This document shows positions 14,184 through 22,818 of a DNA stretch of 32,260 bases, piece after piece. The notes beneath the pieces are model-generated. The model saw only the letters and a list, made by a program, of their open reading frames with translations. It had not been told where the DNA came from and did no database searches. Within the stretch, counting starts at the first letter, position 1; the number at the start of each line of letters is the position of its first letter. This DNA comes from Secundilactobacillus yichangensis. Lineage in GTDB: Bacteria; Bacillota; Bacilli; Lactobacillales; Lactobacillaceae. Where the stretch lies: assembly GCF_016861565.1 (NCBI RefSeq), contig NZ_BOLK01000021.1:1-32260 (forward strand). The letters are read 5' to 3'. The translations under genes and the position numbers were made by a program.

Positions 14184-15200
14184 TTATCTGCCAGCAACTC
14201 GTTGCTGTTCAACGACCGTTTCAGGTGCCGCTTCTTCTTCGCGCATTTGTTTAAGTTCACGCTGCTTGCCAAGTTCTGCCAAATGGACTTCGTGAGTCAA
14301 AAAGGCGTGGGTTTTAGCAAAGTAGTTGTGCTTTTGTCCTAACTTAACCAGGTAGCCGTTGATGTAGTCAACTTCGGTTGGCCGGTAGTTATGCATATCC
14401 TGATACATTGATGGATAGTGAAGCGGGTTAGCGACCTTAGAAACGTAGTTGATGCTGTCTAGTTCCTGTTTCCGAGTGTTCAGCATCTGGACACCGTCAC
14501 GTTCGCAGACGTCATAAGCTTCATCGATCAGTTGCTGACTCATTTCATCAGCGCCATCGTAAGCAGCGTATTCACCCATGGTCATTTCAAACATGGTGCA
14601 AAGTGTGTTAACAACTGAATTAAAGACCACCTTGGCCATCAAAGTCCCACGGAAGTTAGTGGTAAGGTTGGGATGAAACTGTGCCTTATCGAGCTGTTCA
14701 ACTAGTTTATGCGTAAACTCATCTGGCTTTTCGGTGTAGTTCGCTAGGTTCATTGAACCAGCACCGCGCTTACCGATAAAGTCCACGTCACCAGGGCCAT
14801 TCAAAACGGTGGCAACTAGGGCCGTGCCGGCAACCAGCTTGTCTGGCTTGAAGTACTTCAAGAGCTTTTCAACGTGACCCATGCCGTTCATGCAAGTGAA
14901 GGCGTATTGGTTAGGCTTGAAGAAGTGTTCGCAGCGTTTTAGCATGTCTGACAATTGCATCTGTTTAAGAAAGAAGACGTAGCAATCGGGGTTGCCATCA
15001 TATTCTTCTGGGTAATAAACGTTAACGGGGACGAGGTGTTTATCTTCGTGATCCCGGGAAACGTAAACGCCGCCTTGTTCACGCATTTTTTCTACGTGGG
15101 GCTTCCAGCCATCGACGAAGTCAACTTCATTACCAGCATCCTGCAACAAAACGCCATACCGCAAACCCATTGCACCTGATCCTACAACTGTGAATTTCAT
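14184..15200 (-). CDS. PanE/ApbA family ketopantoate reductase or D-2-hydroxyacid dehydrogenase
   Basis: A 338-residue NAD(P)H-dependent reductase. The Rossmann motif GSGAMG (7-12) opens the N-terminal domain. MNGMG (104-108) matches the family's QNG segment, and the C-terminal helical domain has the catalytic lysine region GTLMAKVVFNSVVN (Lys190, Asn194). The C-terminus carries a charged extension (REEEAAPETVVEQQ). Family members reduce ketopantoate in pantothenate synthesis, but in lactic acid bacteria PanE-type enzymes also reduce branched-chain 2-keto acids to D-2-hydroxy acids. The isoleucine T-box upstream favours the latter, linking the gene to branched-chain amino acid catabolism. AAAGGGG precedes the ATG. 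The gene is monocistronic. Confidence 0.85.
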   Translation of the reverse strand: MKFTVVGSGAMGLRYGVLLQDAGNEVDFVDGWKPHVEKMREQGGVYVSRDHEDKHLVPVNVYYPEEYDGNPDCYVFFLKQMQLSDMLKRCEHFFKPNQYAFTCMNGMGHVEKLLKYFKPDKLVAGTALVATVLNGPGDVDFIGKRGAGSMNLANYTEKPDEFTHKLVEQLDKAQFHPNLTTNFRGTLMAKVVFNSVVNTLCTMFEMTMGEYAAYDGADEMSQQLIDEAYDVCERDGVQMLNTRKQELDSINYVSKVANPLHYPSMYQDMHNYRPTEVDYINGYLVKLGQKHNYFAKTHAFLTHEVHLAELGKQRELKQMREEEAAPETVVEQQRVAGR

Positions 15201-15239
15201 ATGTATTACCCCTTTAAATATGTATTTTAATTTGAAAGC

Positions 15240-15500
15240 AAAAATACCCCCTAAGCCATCTCTGACTTAAAGGGCACGTGTGCGTTACCACCTTTATGTT
15301 TTCTGCTCGTCACCAAACAGAACTTACAATCTGCAAACACAGATCCAAGTTGATATCGGAGATTGGCTCCGCTTTTGATTACTAGTCGCCGTTCATCAAA
15401 AAAGCTTGGAGGTGATTTGCCGGTACAATTGTTCGCTTACACCAGACCGAACTCGCTTAGAGCGTACCAACGCTGTCCTCGTTAACGCATTTGCTTATCA
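15240..15500 (-). promoter_or_regulatory. T-box riboswitch, isoleucine specifier, upstream of the panE-like gene
   Basis: Read on the minus strand. Stem I is closed by GAGG (15477-15480) with CCTC. Its distal arm GTTCG/CGAAC carries the apical loop GTCTGGTGTAAG typical of T-boxes. The specifier loop reads CAA-ATC-ACC, where AUC would be the codon (Ile) followed by the usual purine. The T-box sequence AAAGGTGGTAACGC (15282-15295) exposes TGGT to pair with the tRNA ACCA end; the A discriminator fits tRNA-Ile. A terminator (15247-15255 with 15266-15274, then five U's) follows. Uncharged tRNA-Ile should stabilise the antiterminator and switch the gene on. Confidence 0.9.
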
Positions 15501-15507
15501 AGTTGAC

Positions 15508-15538
15508 ATTATAATAACACTTAAATGTGAGATGTCAA
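15508..15538 (-). promoter_or_regulatory. Promoter of the T-box transcript
   Basis: On the minus strand TTGACA (15533-15538) is followed by TTATTATAAT; TATAAT at 15508-15513 leaves a 19-base spacer, while the overlapping TATTAT leaves 16. Transcription would start about 20 bases before T-box stem I. Confidence 0.75.
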
Positions 15539-15728
15539 ATTTAATTTTAATATTTTTATCATCTTAATCAAACTAAAATATTACTCAACAATCCTCATGT
15601 AACCGTTTTAAAGGATTGGATTTCCAATCTACCGGTGTTATTTATGACTGCTATGTGCTAGGCTTAAATAGGAAAATGGATTCAAATAAAAGTAGCTAAC
15701 AACCACGATTTTTAAGAAGGGTGAGCTT

Positions 15729-16454
15729 ATGGCAACTAAGGTTGAAACGTTAACAATCCCAATTATTAAGCATCAAAAGGGTTATAAGTTTGCAAAAATC
15801 ATTAATCCAGAAGAACCGTCTGAAGTGTCGATGTCTCGACACTTGAACGATATTCAAAACGTTGATTTAGATGGTACGTTTAGGATGCCGTACGATGATA
15901 GTGAAATTTTCGTGGCCCATGATAAAAAACAGGCCACTAGTGTATCCATTGATTTTGATGCCGGTTCCGGTTTTTCGGCTGACTTTTTTGCTGATCAAGT
16001 TAATGTATCTACGGGGTCATACGAAAACTTGCGTAACTTCACGTTGCGTAAGGGTGATACGTTGAAAACTAAAGCTGGCAAGAGCGAGTATGTTTTTATC
16101 AGTAAGAACACTAAGTTTGAAGCCTTTCAACGGACTAAGCGAGAACTGTATCACTTTGTTTTGCGTCAAGATGGCAGCTATGACTTCAGCCGGTTGAACA
16201 TTGTGAAGGATAAGCTGAAATTTGAAACCCTGACGTACGATGCTATTAAAGAAAAGACCGTGTCCACTGGTTTCAAAAACAGTGAGGATGCGTTAAAAGA
16301 ACTGAACAAGCTGTTTAAACAAGTAACCAAGCTGACAAAACCTAGCGTTCGTGACCGATTTGTTACGTCTGGACGGGCTAAGCTTGTGAAAAAGGGCGTC
16401 AAGGTTGAACTGGTTGACAGTGCAATTGTGAAACCAAAAAGTACGTTAAATTAG
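15729..16454 (+). CDS. Hypothetical protein, 241 residues
   Basis: I do not recognise this protein. It is soluble, without signal peptide or membrane helix. The first 100 residues are beta-like with many acidic residues (MPYDDSEIFVAHDKK, SIDFDAGSGFSADFF); the C-terminal half is lysine-rich and helical (EDALKELNKLFKQVTKLTK, then SGRAKLVKKGVKVELV). The start is ATG with GAAGGGTGAG 4-5 bases ahead, and codon use resembles the neighbouring genes, so it is a genuine gene. It stands alone, divergent from the T-box-panE unit, with a strong terminator after it. An inverted repeat at 15614-15629 (GATTGG, ATTT, CCAATC) lies ~100 bases upstream. No function is suggested. Confidence 0.8.
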   Translation: MATKVETLTIPIIKHQKGYKFAKIINPEEPSEVSMSRHLNDIQNVDLDGTFRMPYDDSEIFVAHDKKQATSVSIDFDAGSGFSADFFADQVNVSTGSYENLRNFTLRKGDTLKTKAGKSEYVFISKNTKFEAFQRTKRELYHFVLRQDGSYDFSRLNIVKDKLKFETLTYDAIKEKTVSTGFKNSEDALKELNKLFKQVTKLTKPSVRDRFVTSGRAKLVKKGVKVELVDSAIVKPKSTLN

Positions 16455-16470
16455 AAGATAATCAAATGTT

Positions 16471-16510
16471 AATAACGCTAAGCAATTTAGTTTGCTTAGC
16501 GTTATTTTTT
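16471..16510. terminator. Bidirectional terminator
   Basis: AATAACGCTAAGCAA (16471-16485) and its exact complement (16492-16506) form a 15-bp stem with a 6-base loop and T's to 16510. It sits between two converging genes. Confidence 0.92.
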
Positions 16511-16518
16511 AATTTAAT

Positions 16519-17136
16519 TTAAAGCCTCAAAAATTTACCGGCCTCAGTCATACTCTGTAAGAAAGCCGGTACCGTGTCAGTTCGATTCCAATCTCGCTGC
16601 AGTTCGCAGGCCAACTGAGCAAACGTGGTTGGGTGTGCGCCGGCTTGAGCAACCCGCTGCAACGCGGCTTGATGAGCCCCAAAACTAGTGCCGCCAATGG
16701 CATCCACTACTGGGTAAACATCATAACCTTCCGCCAAGGCATCCAGGGCAGGAAAAGTCAGACAAGCTTCCGTCCAGAGCGCTGCCATAATAATGTTGTG
16801 CCGATTAGTAGCGGTAATAGCTTCGTTAAATTCTCTGTCTTCCCACGCATTGATCGTTGTCCGATCATAGGAAGGTGTATCGCCGAGAATTTCTTTTAAA
16901 GGAGCGATGGTGTCCTGATTACGACCAGTACCCACATTGACTGTTGAGAGAATGATGGGGATGTGATAAGCCTGCATCAGTTTGGTAGTGACGACGATGT
17001 TTTGAACCAACTGATGGCGGTTCATGGAATTAATTGAATTAATCTGAGTTGATTGATAATCAATCAGCGCAAAAACGGTGTTTCCGGGTGACAGTAAGCG
17101 GTCAGTTTTTGGATCTCTCGGGGCGTAGCTTGTCAT
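16519..17136 (-). CDS. Isochorismatase-like cysteine hydrolase (YcaC type)
   Basis: A 205-residue single-domain hydrolase. FALIDYQ places the catalytic Asp at 26, LWTEACLTFPALDAL places the catalytic Cys at 125, and TTINAWED (93-100) matches the INAW segment of E. coli YcaC; ACELQRDWN near the C-terminus matches its ACELHRDW. The YcaC group forms ring-shaped oligomers and its physiological substrate is unknown; nicotinamidase or true isochorismatase activity is less likely. GAGGAAAGGAA precedes the ATG. It is a lone gene, convergent with the 241-residue hypothetical. Confidence 0.88.
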   Translation of the reverse strand: MTSYAPRDPKTDRLLSPGNTVFALIDYQSTQINSINSMNRHQLVQNIVVTTKLMQAYHIPIILSTVNVGTGRNQDTIAPLKEILGDTPSYDRTTINAWEDREFNEAITATNRHNIIMAALWTEACLTFPALDALAEGYDVYPVVDAIGGTSFGAHQAALQRVAQAGAHPTTFAQLACELQRDWNRTDTVPAFLQSMTEAGKFLRL

Positions 17137-17235
17137 GTTAAATCATTCCTTTCCTCTTAATTACGCACATTATAAGCAGAGGGGTGGGTGATTCAAAGCG
17201 GCAGGACTTATTTAAGACATTTTGATTTTGGTGTA

Positions 17236-17267
17236 TAAAAAACGCCCAGTTAAAGGATAACTGGACG
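17236..17267 (-). terminator. Terminator of the DUF554 gene
   Basis: On the minus strand CGTCCAGTTA pairs with TAACTGGGCG (17243-17267, one G-T) and is followed by TTTTTT, right after the DUF554 stop. Confidence 0.85.
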
Positions 17268-17275
17268 AACTATCT

Positions 17276-17962
17276 TCATTTAAAAATAGCGTATAACAAA
17301 ATCGGCATAAATGGTGCTAACAGTAAGTTGGCAACTTTAATTTTAGTTAGTTTCAGCATGTTTAAGCCGATAATCAGGATTAATAATGAACCCACGCAGG
17401 TCATATTATTGATCACCGTATGGGTGAATAACGGTGCCACCCATTTTGCCAGCAGGGTCAGAGCTGATTCATAGAGTACCACTGAAATCGACGAAAAGAC
17501 TACGCCTACTCCCAACGTGGTGGAGAGAATGAGGATAAAAACGCCGTCAATCATGGATTTGGTGTACAGCACTTGATTGTTACCCGTCATCCCGCTCTGC
17601 AGCGAACCGACAATGGCCATAGCGCCCACACAAATAAATAGGGTTCCCGTGACGAAGCCTTCGGAAAAGCGGTTCTCACCCTTCATGCCGAAAATCGTTT
17701 CCAGCCAGTCGCCAAACTTTTTAAATTGAGCATCAAAGTTGACCAGTTCTCCCAATATAGCGCCAATGACCATTGAGATCACAACGAAAACGGTATTGGT
17801 GCCTTTGAGTGAACCGCTGATCCCAACGTAAACCACGCAAATGGCTAGGCTCTGCATGACCAACGTTTTGACGCGTTCGGAAATTCCTTTTTTAAATGCT
17901 AGCCCGATACCGCCACCTAAGGCGACAGCTAGGCCGTTTGCCAGCGCACCGAATAAAATCAT
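17276..17962 (-). CDS. DUF554 family membrane protein (YdfK/YqgA-like)
   Basis: A 228-residue integral membrane protein with six to seven hydrophobic helices and the family's glycine-rich opening MILFGALANGLAVALGGGIG. Other family-like blocks are GAILGELVNFD (67-77), FICVGAMAIVGSLQSG and YTKSMIDGVFILI. The function of DUF554 proteins is not established; some are annotated as possible transporters. AAGGAG (17971-17976) lies 8 bases before the ATG. It is monocistronic and divergent from the dps gene, the two starts being 179 bases apart. Confidence 0.88.
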   Translation of the reverse strand: MILFGALANGLAVALGGGIGLAFKKGISERVKTLVMQSLAICVVYVGISGSLKGTNTVFVVISMVIGAILGELVNFDAQFKKFGDWLETIFGMKGENRFSEGFVTGTLFICVGAMAIVGSLQSGMTGNNQVLYTKSMIDGVFILILSTTLGVGVVFSSISVVLYESALTLLAKWVAPLFTHTVINNMTCVGSLLILIIGLNMLKLTKIKVANLLLAPFMPILLYAIFK

Positions 17963-18141
17963 ATGAATTTCTCCTTAAAATTAAAAAATAATAAATATGT
18001 ACATCCGTTTATCATAATTGTTTTAGAGATGCCTTGCAAGGTGATTGAGTAGTTCCATGGGCATTTTTCTATAATCGTCGCTAAGAGTTTGATAGAATGA
18101 TGGGTATAGAAATAACTTGATCTGAAATTGGAGGGAACGCT

Positions 18142-18609
18142 ATGACACAGTATCCGAAGACTCAGGACCAACTTAACCAACTAATTGCTGACTTGAGTCA
18201 GCTGCATACCAACATTCAGCAGACACACTGGTACATGCGCGGTTCAGAATTTTTCAAGCTTCATCCGCTGATGGATGATTATAACGATATTCTGGATGAA
18301 CAGTTAGACGCGGTGGCTGAACGGTTGATTGCCATTGGCGGCAATCCGATTGCGACCACTCATGAGTTCATTGGGACGACTGGTTTACCTGACGAAAAGA
18401 TAACCTTTGATCAGTTGACATTAACCCAGTTCATGGCACGTTTAGATGATCAGTTTAAGTACCTGCGTGACCAGTACCAAAAGGGGATTGAAATCACGGA
18501 TGATGAGAAGGATTTCTCCACTCAGGATATGCTGATTGAAAACCATACTGAAATTGAAAAATTAATCTGGATGGTATCTGCTTATTTAGGTAAGGGACCA
18601 CAAGACTAA
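18142..18609 (+). CDS. Dps-family ferritin-like DNA-protection/iron-storage protein
   Basis: A 155-residue four-helix-bundle protein. The ferroxidase ligands line up with those of Listeria innocua Dps: His29 (QQTHWYMRG), His41 and Asp45 (KLHPLMDD), Asp56 and Glu60 (EQLDAVAERL). The next segment is RLIAIGGNPIAT. It oxidises Fe(II) with peroxide at the dimer interface and stores iron in a dodecamer, protecting DNA in the peroxide-exposed cytoplasm of a catalase-poor bacterium. The N-terminus is short and not lysine-rich, so direct DNA binding is uncertain. GGAGGG lies 5 bases before the ATG. It is monocistronic with its own terminator. Confidence 0.92.
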   Translation: MTQYPKTQDQLNQLIADLSQLHTNIQQTHWYMRGSEFFKLHPLMDDYNDILDEQLDAVAERLIAIGGNPIATTHEFIGTTGLPDEKITFDQLTLTQFMARLDDQFKYLRDQYQKGIEITDDEKDFSTQDMLIENHTEIEKLIWMVSAYLGKGPQD

Positions 18610-18615
18610 TTTAAT

Positions 18616-18654
18616 GGCCTCATGATGGTGTAAATACCGTTATGAGGTCTTTTT
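18616..18654 (+). terminator. Terminator of the dps gene
   Basis: CCTCATGATGGT (18618-18629) pairs with ACCGTTATGAGG (18636-18647), including G-T pairs, plus two outer pairs, followed by TTTTT. Confidence 0.88.
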
Positions 18655-18694
18655 AATGGTATGCTGTAAACAAAATTGGAAATGAGGTGTTAAA

Positions 18695-19396
18695 ATGTCG
18701 GTTTTTGACCAATTTCAGTTAACCGGTGATCTCGCTTTACGGGCACCGATGGCGCACTATATGCGCGATCAGTTTGAGTTTGCCGGACTTAAAACACCTG
18801 AACGTAAACGGCAGACTAAGGCGTTGATTAAACTGAGCAAAACGGTTGGGGTACCGGAGCTGATTGTCGGTATTGAGCACCTTTATCAGCGGCCTCAGCG
18901 GGAGTATCAGTACGTTGCCATTGATTTAACGGTGGCTAACGTGAAGCGGCTAGCTTTTAGCGATATTCAGCGATTATCAGGTTTAGTGACTCAAAAGGCC
19001 TGGTGGGATTCCGTTGATGCTTTGCGAAAAGGGTTTGGCGATTACATTCGCGTGCATCCCGAAGATAAGCGGCGGGTGTTTGACCTCTTCAGCAGCAATC
19101 AGAATTTTTGGATGCGCCGGGTAGCCATCACTTTACAGCTGATGGAGAAGCAAAATACCGATACGAAGATGCTGACTGAGGCAATTTTACCTGACATCGA
19201 TACGTCGGAATTTTTCATACAAAAAGCCATTGGCTGGGCGTTACGAAACTACAGTAAAGTAAATCCGCAATGGGTGGGCGATTTCATTGGTTCACATCCA
19301 TTGAGCCACTTAGCCCGCAGCGAGGGTGAAAAATACCTCAGGCAAAAGGGTTTTTCCAAGCTACTTTCAAACAAAACTGTTAAAAATTCTCATTGA
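18695..19396 (+). CDS. DNA alkylation repair protein (AlkD-like)
   Basis: A 233-residue HEAT-repeat-like DNA glycosylase. The AlkD signature is complete: KAWWDSVDAL gives Trp104 and Asp108, matching Trp109 and Asp113 of B. cereus AlkD, and FIQKAIGWALRNYS gives Trp181, matching Trp187. LKTPERKRQ near residue 32 fits the family's G.....R opening. AlkD excises 3-methyladenine and 7-methylguanine without flipping the base. A ribosome site (GAGGTG) lies shortly before the ATG. It follows dps by 85 bases but beyond a terminator, so the two are separately transcribed. Confidence 0.92.
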   Translation: MSVFDQFQLTGDLALRAPMAHYMRDQFEFAGLKTPERKRQTKALIKLSKTVGVPELIVGIEHLYQRPQREYQYVAIDLTVANVKRLAFSDIQRLSGLVTQKAWWDSVDALRKGFGDYIRVHPEDKRRVFDLFSSNQNFWMRRVAITLQLMEKQNTDTKMLTEAILPDIDTSEFFIQKAIGWALRNYSKVNPQWVGDFIGSHPLSHLARSEGEKYLRQKGFSKLLSNKTVKNSH

Positions 19397-19458
19397 AATA
19401 TAACCGCTATTAACTTCAATCAGTGCTATCCTTAACTACCGGAAAGGACTGACTTAAA

Positions 19459-19749
19459 TTGCCTGAAAGTGCAATCGCAACAAAGGCGCCGGTAGTACCA
19501 ATGCAAAGTTGGCGCGATTTGGCCCGTCAATATGGATTAACAACTCTTCCAGACAGCTGGAGAGAAGCAAGCGAGCGTCTTCGTCACCATAAGAGTATTG
19601 GTTATCTGGAGACCTGCAACGACCTTGAGGAGATTTATTATACCTTGATCGGCAACGACTTCTTACAAGACATCGTCTGCTATCACCCAGAACAAGTTCA
19701 CACCTACTGGCTAGAAGATCTAGAACAGTACGTATTCATTACTGAATAA
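19459..19749 (+). CDS. Small hypothetical protein, 96 residues
   Basis: Not recognised. A short acidic protein with no signal peptide or membrane segment; aromatic and acidic residues dominate the C-terminal half (EEIYYTLIGNDFLQD, YWLEDLEQYVFITE). The start is TTG at 19459 with GGAAAGGA (19441-19448) 10 bases ahead; an in-frame ATG at 19501 lacks a comparable site. A clear terminator follows, which supports expression. No functional link to the neighbours (alkD upstream, AEC transporter converging) can be drawn. Confidence 0.65.
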   Translation: MPESAIATKAPVVPMQSWRDLARQYGLTTLPDSWREASERLRHHKSIGYLETCNDLEEIYYTLIGNDFLQDIVCYHPEQVHTYWLEDLEQYVFITE

Positions 19750-19760
19750 GCAATTAAAAT

Positions 19761-19797
19761 AGCGCTCATTTGACTGAAAAGTCAGATGAGCGCTTTT
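19761..19797. terminator. Bidirectional terminator
   Basis: AGCGCTCAT (19761-19769) pairs with ATGAGCGCT (19786-19794), and TGAC (19771-19774) with GTCA (19781-19784), with one mismatch. T-run to 19797; A-run on the left arm. Confidence 0.88.
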
Positions 19798-19808
19798 ACT
19801 TTGCTAGT

Positions 19809-20732
19809 TTACAGGTGCCAGAGCCACTGCCCCAGTCCCATGAACAACGGGATGGTGACTAACGAGCAAAGGGTGGTGAGCCCCACAACCGTGGTACTGA
19901 AAAGCGAGTTCTTATGAAAGGTGTTGCTGAAAATGGCCATTAGCGCTGCTACCGGTGTTGCCTGTCCCAGAAGCACGACTTCTTTAACCATCATGAATCG
20001 GTTAGGCACGAACTGTAAAATGACGAGAACAATCAGCGGCGCGATGATCAGCCGCGCGCCAACCGCCTGGTACAGCGCCTTACTTTTAAGGGCGTTACGG
20101 ATGTCACCTTGTGCCAGGTAGCAGCCCATGGCGATCATGACCAACGGCAGGTTCATGTTGGCCAGATCAGAAACGGTAGTTCCCAAAATACTGGGTAACT
20201 TAACGCCAGTCAGCGCGAATAACAGGCCAAAAATCAGTGCGAGAATCGCCGGATTGACCGCCAGTCGCTTAAGCTGAATCGTCCGCTTGTCACCGGAAAT
20301 CATGTAGATTCCGTAAGTCCACAGCGAAAAGTTGGAGACCCCAACAAAGATACTCATGTAGAAGATACTGCCGGTTCCCAACACGGCTTTAGACAGCGGC
20401 AAGCCAATAAACCCTAAGTTCGCAAAAATCAGCGCGAAGCGAATCAGCATATGTTCCGGTTTACGGAAAATCAGTTTGGCAATTACGATGGTTAACAGCA
20501 TCATGACGACTAGAATAATCAGGGTATATAGGCCGTCAATCATTTGTGAAGCCTTCAGGTTGCCAATAAATGAATTCAGCAGCAACGCTGGGTTAGATAT
20601 GTAAATCACGATATTAGAAATTTGCTGACTGCCTGATTCATCCACTAGACCCACTCGAAAACAGAGAAAGCCGATGAGCATGATCAGAAACATGATTGCA
20701 GTCTGGCCAAAAATGACCCTTACGATTGTCAC
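19809..20732 (-). CDS. AEC (auxin efflux carrier) family transporter
   Basis: A 307-residue membrane protein with about ten helices in two halves. Family features include an early NPALLLNSF (helix 2 proline), RFALIFANLGFIGLPL (~105-120), NMNLPLVMIAMGCYLAQ in the second half and LGQATPVAALMAIF near the C-terminus. In lactic acid bacteria AEC carriers move organic acids such as malate; the substrate here is not known. An ATG at 20750 opens the frame but has no ribosome site; AGAAGGA lies 6 bases before GTG 20732, which is preferred. The gene stands alone, divergent from lacL. Confidence 0.85.
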   Translation of the reverse strand: MTIVRVIFGQTAIMFLIMLIGFLCFRVGLVDESGSQQISNIVIYISNPALLLNSFIGNLKASQMIDGLYTLIILVVMMLLTIVIAKLIFRKPEHMLIRFALIFANLGFIGLPLSKAVLGTGSIFYMSIFVGVSNFSLWTYGIYMISGDKRTIQLKRLAVNPAILALIFGLLFALTGVKLPSILGTTVSDLANMNLPLVMIAMGCYLAQGDIRNALKSKALYQAVGARLIIAPLIVLVILQFVPNRFMMVKEVVLLGQATPVAALMAIFSNTFHKNSLFSTTVVGLTTLCSLVTIPLFMGLGQWLWHL

Positions 20733-20867
20733 AGCAGTTCCTTCTTTCATGTACAGATAGGTTTAATTATAAGACTTAATCACTGAATAAGTAAGCTGGT
20801 TTTGGCAGCTATCAAATTATCAGTAAAGTTTTAGTTAAAGAGGGTGTTATGTGCGGCTAAAATCATT

Positions 20868-20903
20868 TATGATAGTCCTGTAAGCGCTTAATAAAGCGCT
20901 TTA
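20868..20903 (+). promoter_or_regulatory. -10 box and cre-like operator of lacLM
   Basis: TATGAT (20868-20873) is followed by TGTAAGCGCTTAAT (20879-20892), which matches 12 of 14 positions of the catabolite-responsive element (TGWNANCGNTNWCA). A second palindrome, TAAAGCGCTTTA (20892-20903), abuts it. Both lie just downstream of the -10, a place where CcpA or a LacI-type repressor would block transcription. Confidence 0.65.
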
Positions 20904-20919
20904 GCGTTAGGAGGGATTC

Positions 20920-22818
20920 ATGATGAAACCAGAATTAAGCTGGCTGGATGACCCGCAAACGTTTCGGGTCAATCAGCTGCCAGCTCATAGTGACCACCGC
21001 TTTTATCAGAGTGAATCTGATTTAGCTGCTGGTCAGAGTCGGTTTACACAGTCGCTTGACGGGACTTGGCAGTTTAAGTTTGCCAAACAGCCCAGTGAAC
21101 GGCCGGTTGGTTTTTATGCGCCGGATTATGACCGGAGTTCGTTTGATACCATTACGGTACCGGAGCACATTGAAATTGCGGGTTATGGCCGGTTGAAGTA
21201 TATCAACACGACTTATCCGTGGGAAGGTAAAATTTACCGCCGTCCAGCCTATGCTTTAGGGAAAGACCAAAAGGGCGAAGGCATGTTCAGCGATGGCGAA
21301 GATAATTACGTCGGTGCCTATCTGCGAACCTTTAAGCTGGATCCTGAATTACGCAAACAGCAACGGATCGTTGTTCAGTTCGACGGAGTGGAGCAGGCAA
21401 TGTACCTCTGGCTTAATGGTCAGTTCGTTGGTTATGCTGAGGACAGTTTTTCTCAATCAGAGTTTGATTTGACACCGTATCTAAAAGACGGTGAAAACTT
21501 GATTGCGGTTGAAGTATTCAAACGCAGTACCGCGGCCTTCATTGAAGACCAGGATATGTTCCGCTTCTCCGGTATCTTCCGTAGCGTTCGGTTGGTCGGC
21601 GAACCCAAGATCCACGTCCAGGACATGCGGATCATTGGTAATTTAGCGGACAACATGACCACCGGCGACTTCAGCCTCAAACTGAAGCTGAACCGGCAAG
21701 CTAACGCTGAGGGTAACGTCAAAGTGGTCATCACGGATGCTGACGGTGAGAGCCTGTATAATACCACTCAAGCCGTTAATGATGACATTGAAATTAATCA
21801 CCAAATGTTTCCTAACGTGCACCTGTGGCAGCACACGGATCCGTATTTGTACCAGTTGAAGGTCACGGTACAGGATGAACACGGAAAAGTGATTGAAATC
21901 GTTCCCTATAAGTTCGGTTTCAGACGCGTGGAAATGAAGAATAAGATCATGCTGTTAAACGGCAAGCGCATCATTTTGAACGGTGTTAACCGCCACGAAT
22001 GGGACGCTAAATCGGGTCGCGTGATCACCATTGACGATATGAAACAAGACCTGAAGACTTTTAAAGAAAACAACATTAACGCGGTGCGGACCTGCCATTA
22101 TCCAAACCGCATCGAATGGTACTACATGTGCGATGAAGCTGGTATTTACATGATGGCTGAAAACAATTTGGAATCACACGGTACCTGGCAAAAAATGGGT
22201 GTCGTGGAGCCGTCATATAACGTACCGGGTTCACTACCAGAATGGCGCGAAGCCGTTGTGGACCGGGCTCGCAGTAACTACGAAGTCTTTAAGAACCACA
22301 CGGCTATCCTGTTCTGGTCGCTGGGTAACGAATCATATGCCGGTGATGATATTGCGGCAATGAACGCCTTTTATAAGGATCACGACGATACCCGGCTAGT
22401 CCACTATGAAGGGGTCTGCCGCAACCGGGCTTACGAAGACCAGATTTCCGACATGGAAAGTATGATGTACGATCCGCCAAAGGAAATTGCGAAGTACTTG
22501 GACAATAACCCGAAGAAGCCGTTTGTGGACTGCGAATACATGCACGATATGGGTAATTCCATTGGCGGGATGTCCTCGTATAATGACCTGATCGACAAGT
22601 ATCCAATGTATCAGGGCGGTTTCATTTGGGACTTCATCGACCAAGCGATTGAAACCAAGGACGAAGTGACAGGGCAGACTGTTCTGCGGTATGGCGGTGA
22701 TTTTGACGATCGCCATTCCGATTATGAATTCTCTGGCGATGGTCTGTTATTTGCTGACCGGACACCAAAACCAGCTCTTCAGGAGGTGAAGTACTATTAT
22801 GGCAAACACATCAACTAA
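20920..22818 (+). CDS. lacL: Beta-galactosidase large subunit
   Basis: A 632-residue GH2 protein forming the N-terminal two thirds of a split LacZ. The sugar-binding, immunoglobulin-like and TIM-barrel domains follow in order. NGVNRHEWD (~354-362) and RTCHYPN (~390-396) are GH2 signatures. SLGNES holds the acid/base Glu471 and [12 protein letters not shown] the nucleophile Glu539. Together with LacM it hydrolyses lactose and transglycosylates in the cytoplasm. Two adjacent ATG codons (20920, 20923) follow AGGAGGG; the second has the more usual spacing. The stop overlaps lacM by 20 bases, ensuring coupled synthesis of the heterodimer. Control is likely by CcpA or a LacI-type repressor through the palindromes upstream. 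Confidence 0.97.
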   Translation: MMKPELSWLDDPQTFRVNQLPAHSDHRFYQSESDLAAGQSRFTQSLDGTWQFKFAKQPSERPVGFYAPDYDRSSFDTITVPEHIEIAGYGRLKYINTTYPWEGKIYRRPAYALGKDQKGEGMFSDGEDNYVGAYLRTFKLDPELRKQQRIVVQFDGVEQAMYLWLNGQFVGYAEDSFSQSEFDLTPYLKDGENLIAVEVFKRSTAAFIEDQDMFRFSGIFRSVRLVGEPKIHVQDMRIIGNLADNMTTGDFSLKLKLNRQANAEGNVKVVITDADGESLYNTTQAVNDDIEINHQMFPNVHLWQHTDPYLYQLKVTVQDEHGKVIEIVPYKFGFRRVEMKNKIMLLNGKRIILNGVNRHEWDAKSGRVITIDDMKQDLKTFKENNINAVRTCHYPNRIEWYYMCDEAGIYMMAENNLESHGTWQKMGVVEPSYNVPGSLPEWREAVVDRARSNYEVFKNHTAILFWSLGNESYAGDDIAAMNAFYKDHDDTRLVHYEGVCRNRAYEDQISDMESMMYDPPKEIAKYLDNNPKKPFVDCEYMHDMGNSIGGMSSYNDLIDKYPMYQGGFIWDFIDQAIETKDEVTGQTVLRYGGDFDDRHSDYEFSGDGLLFADRTPKPALQEVKYYYGKHIN

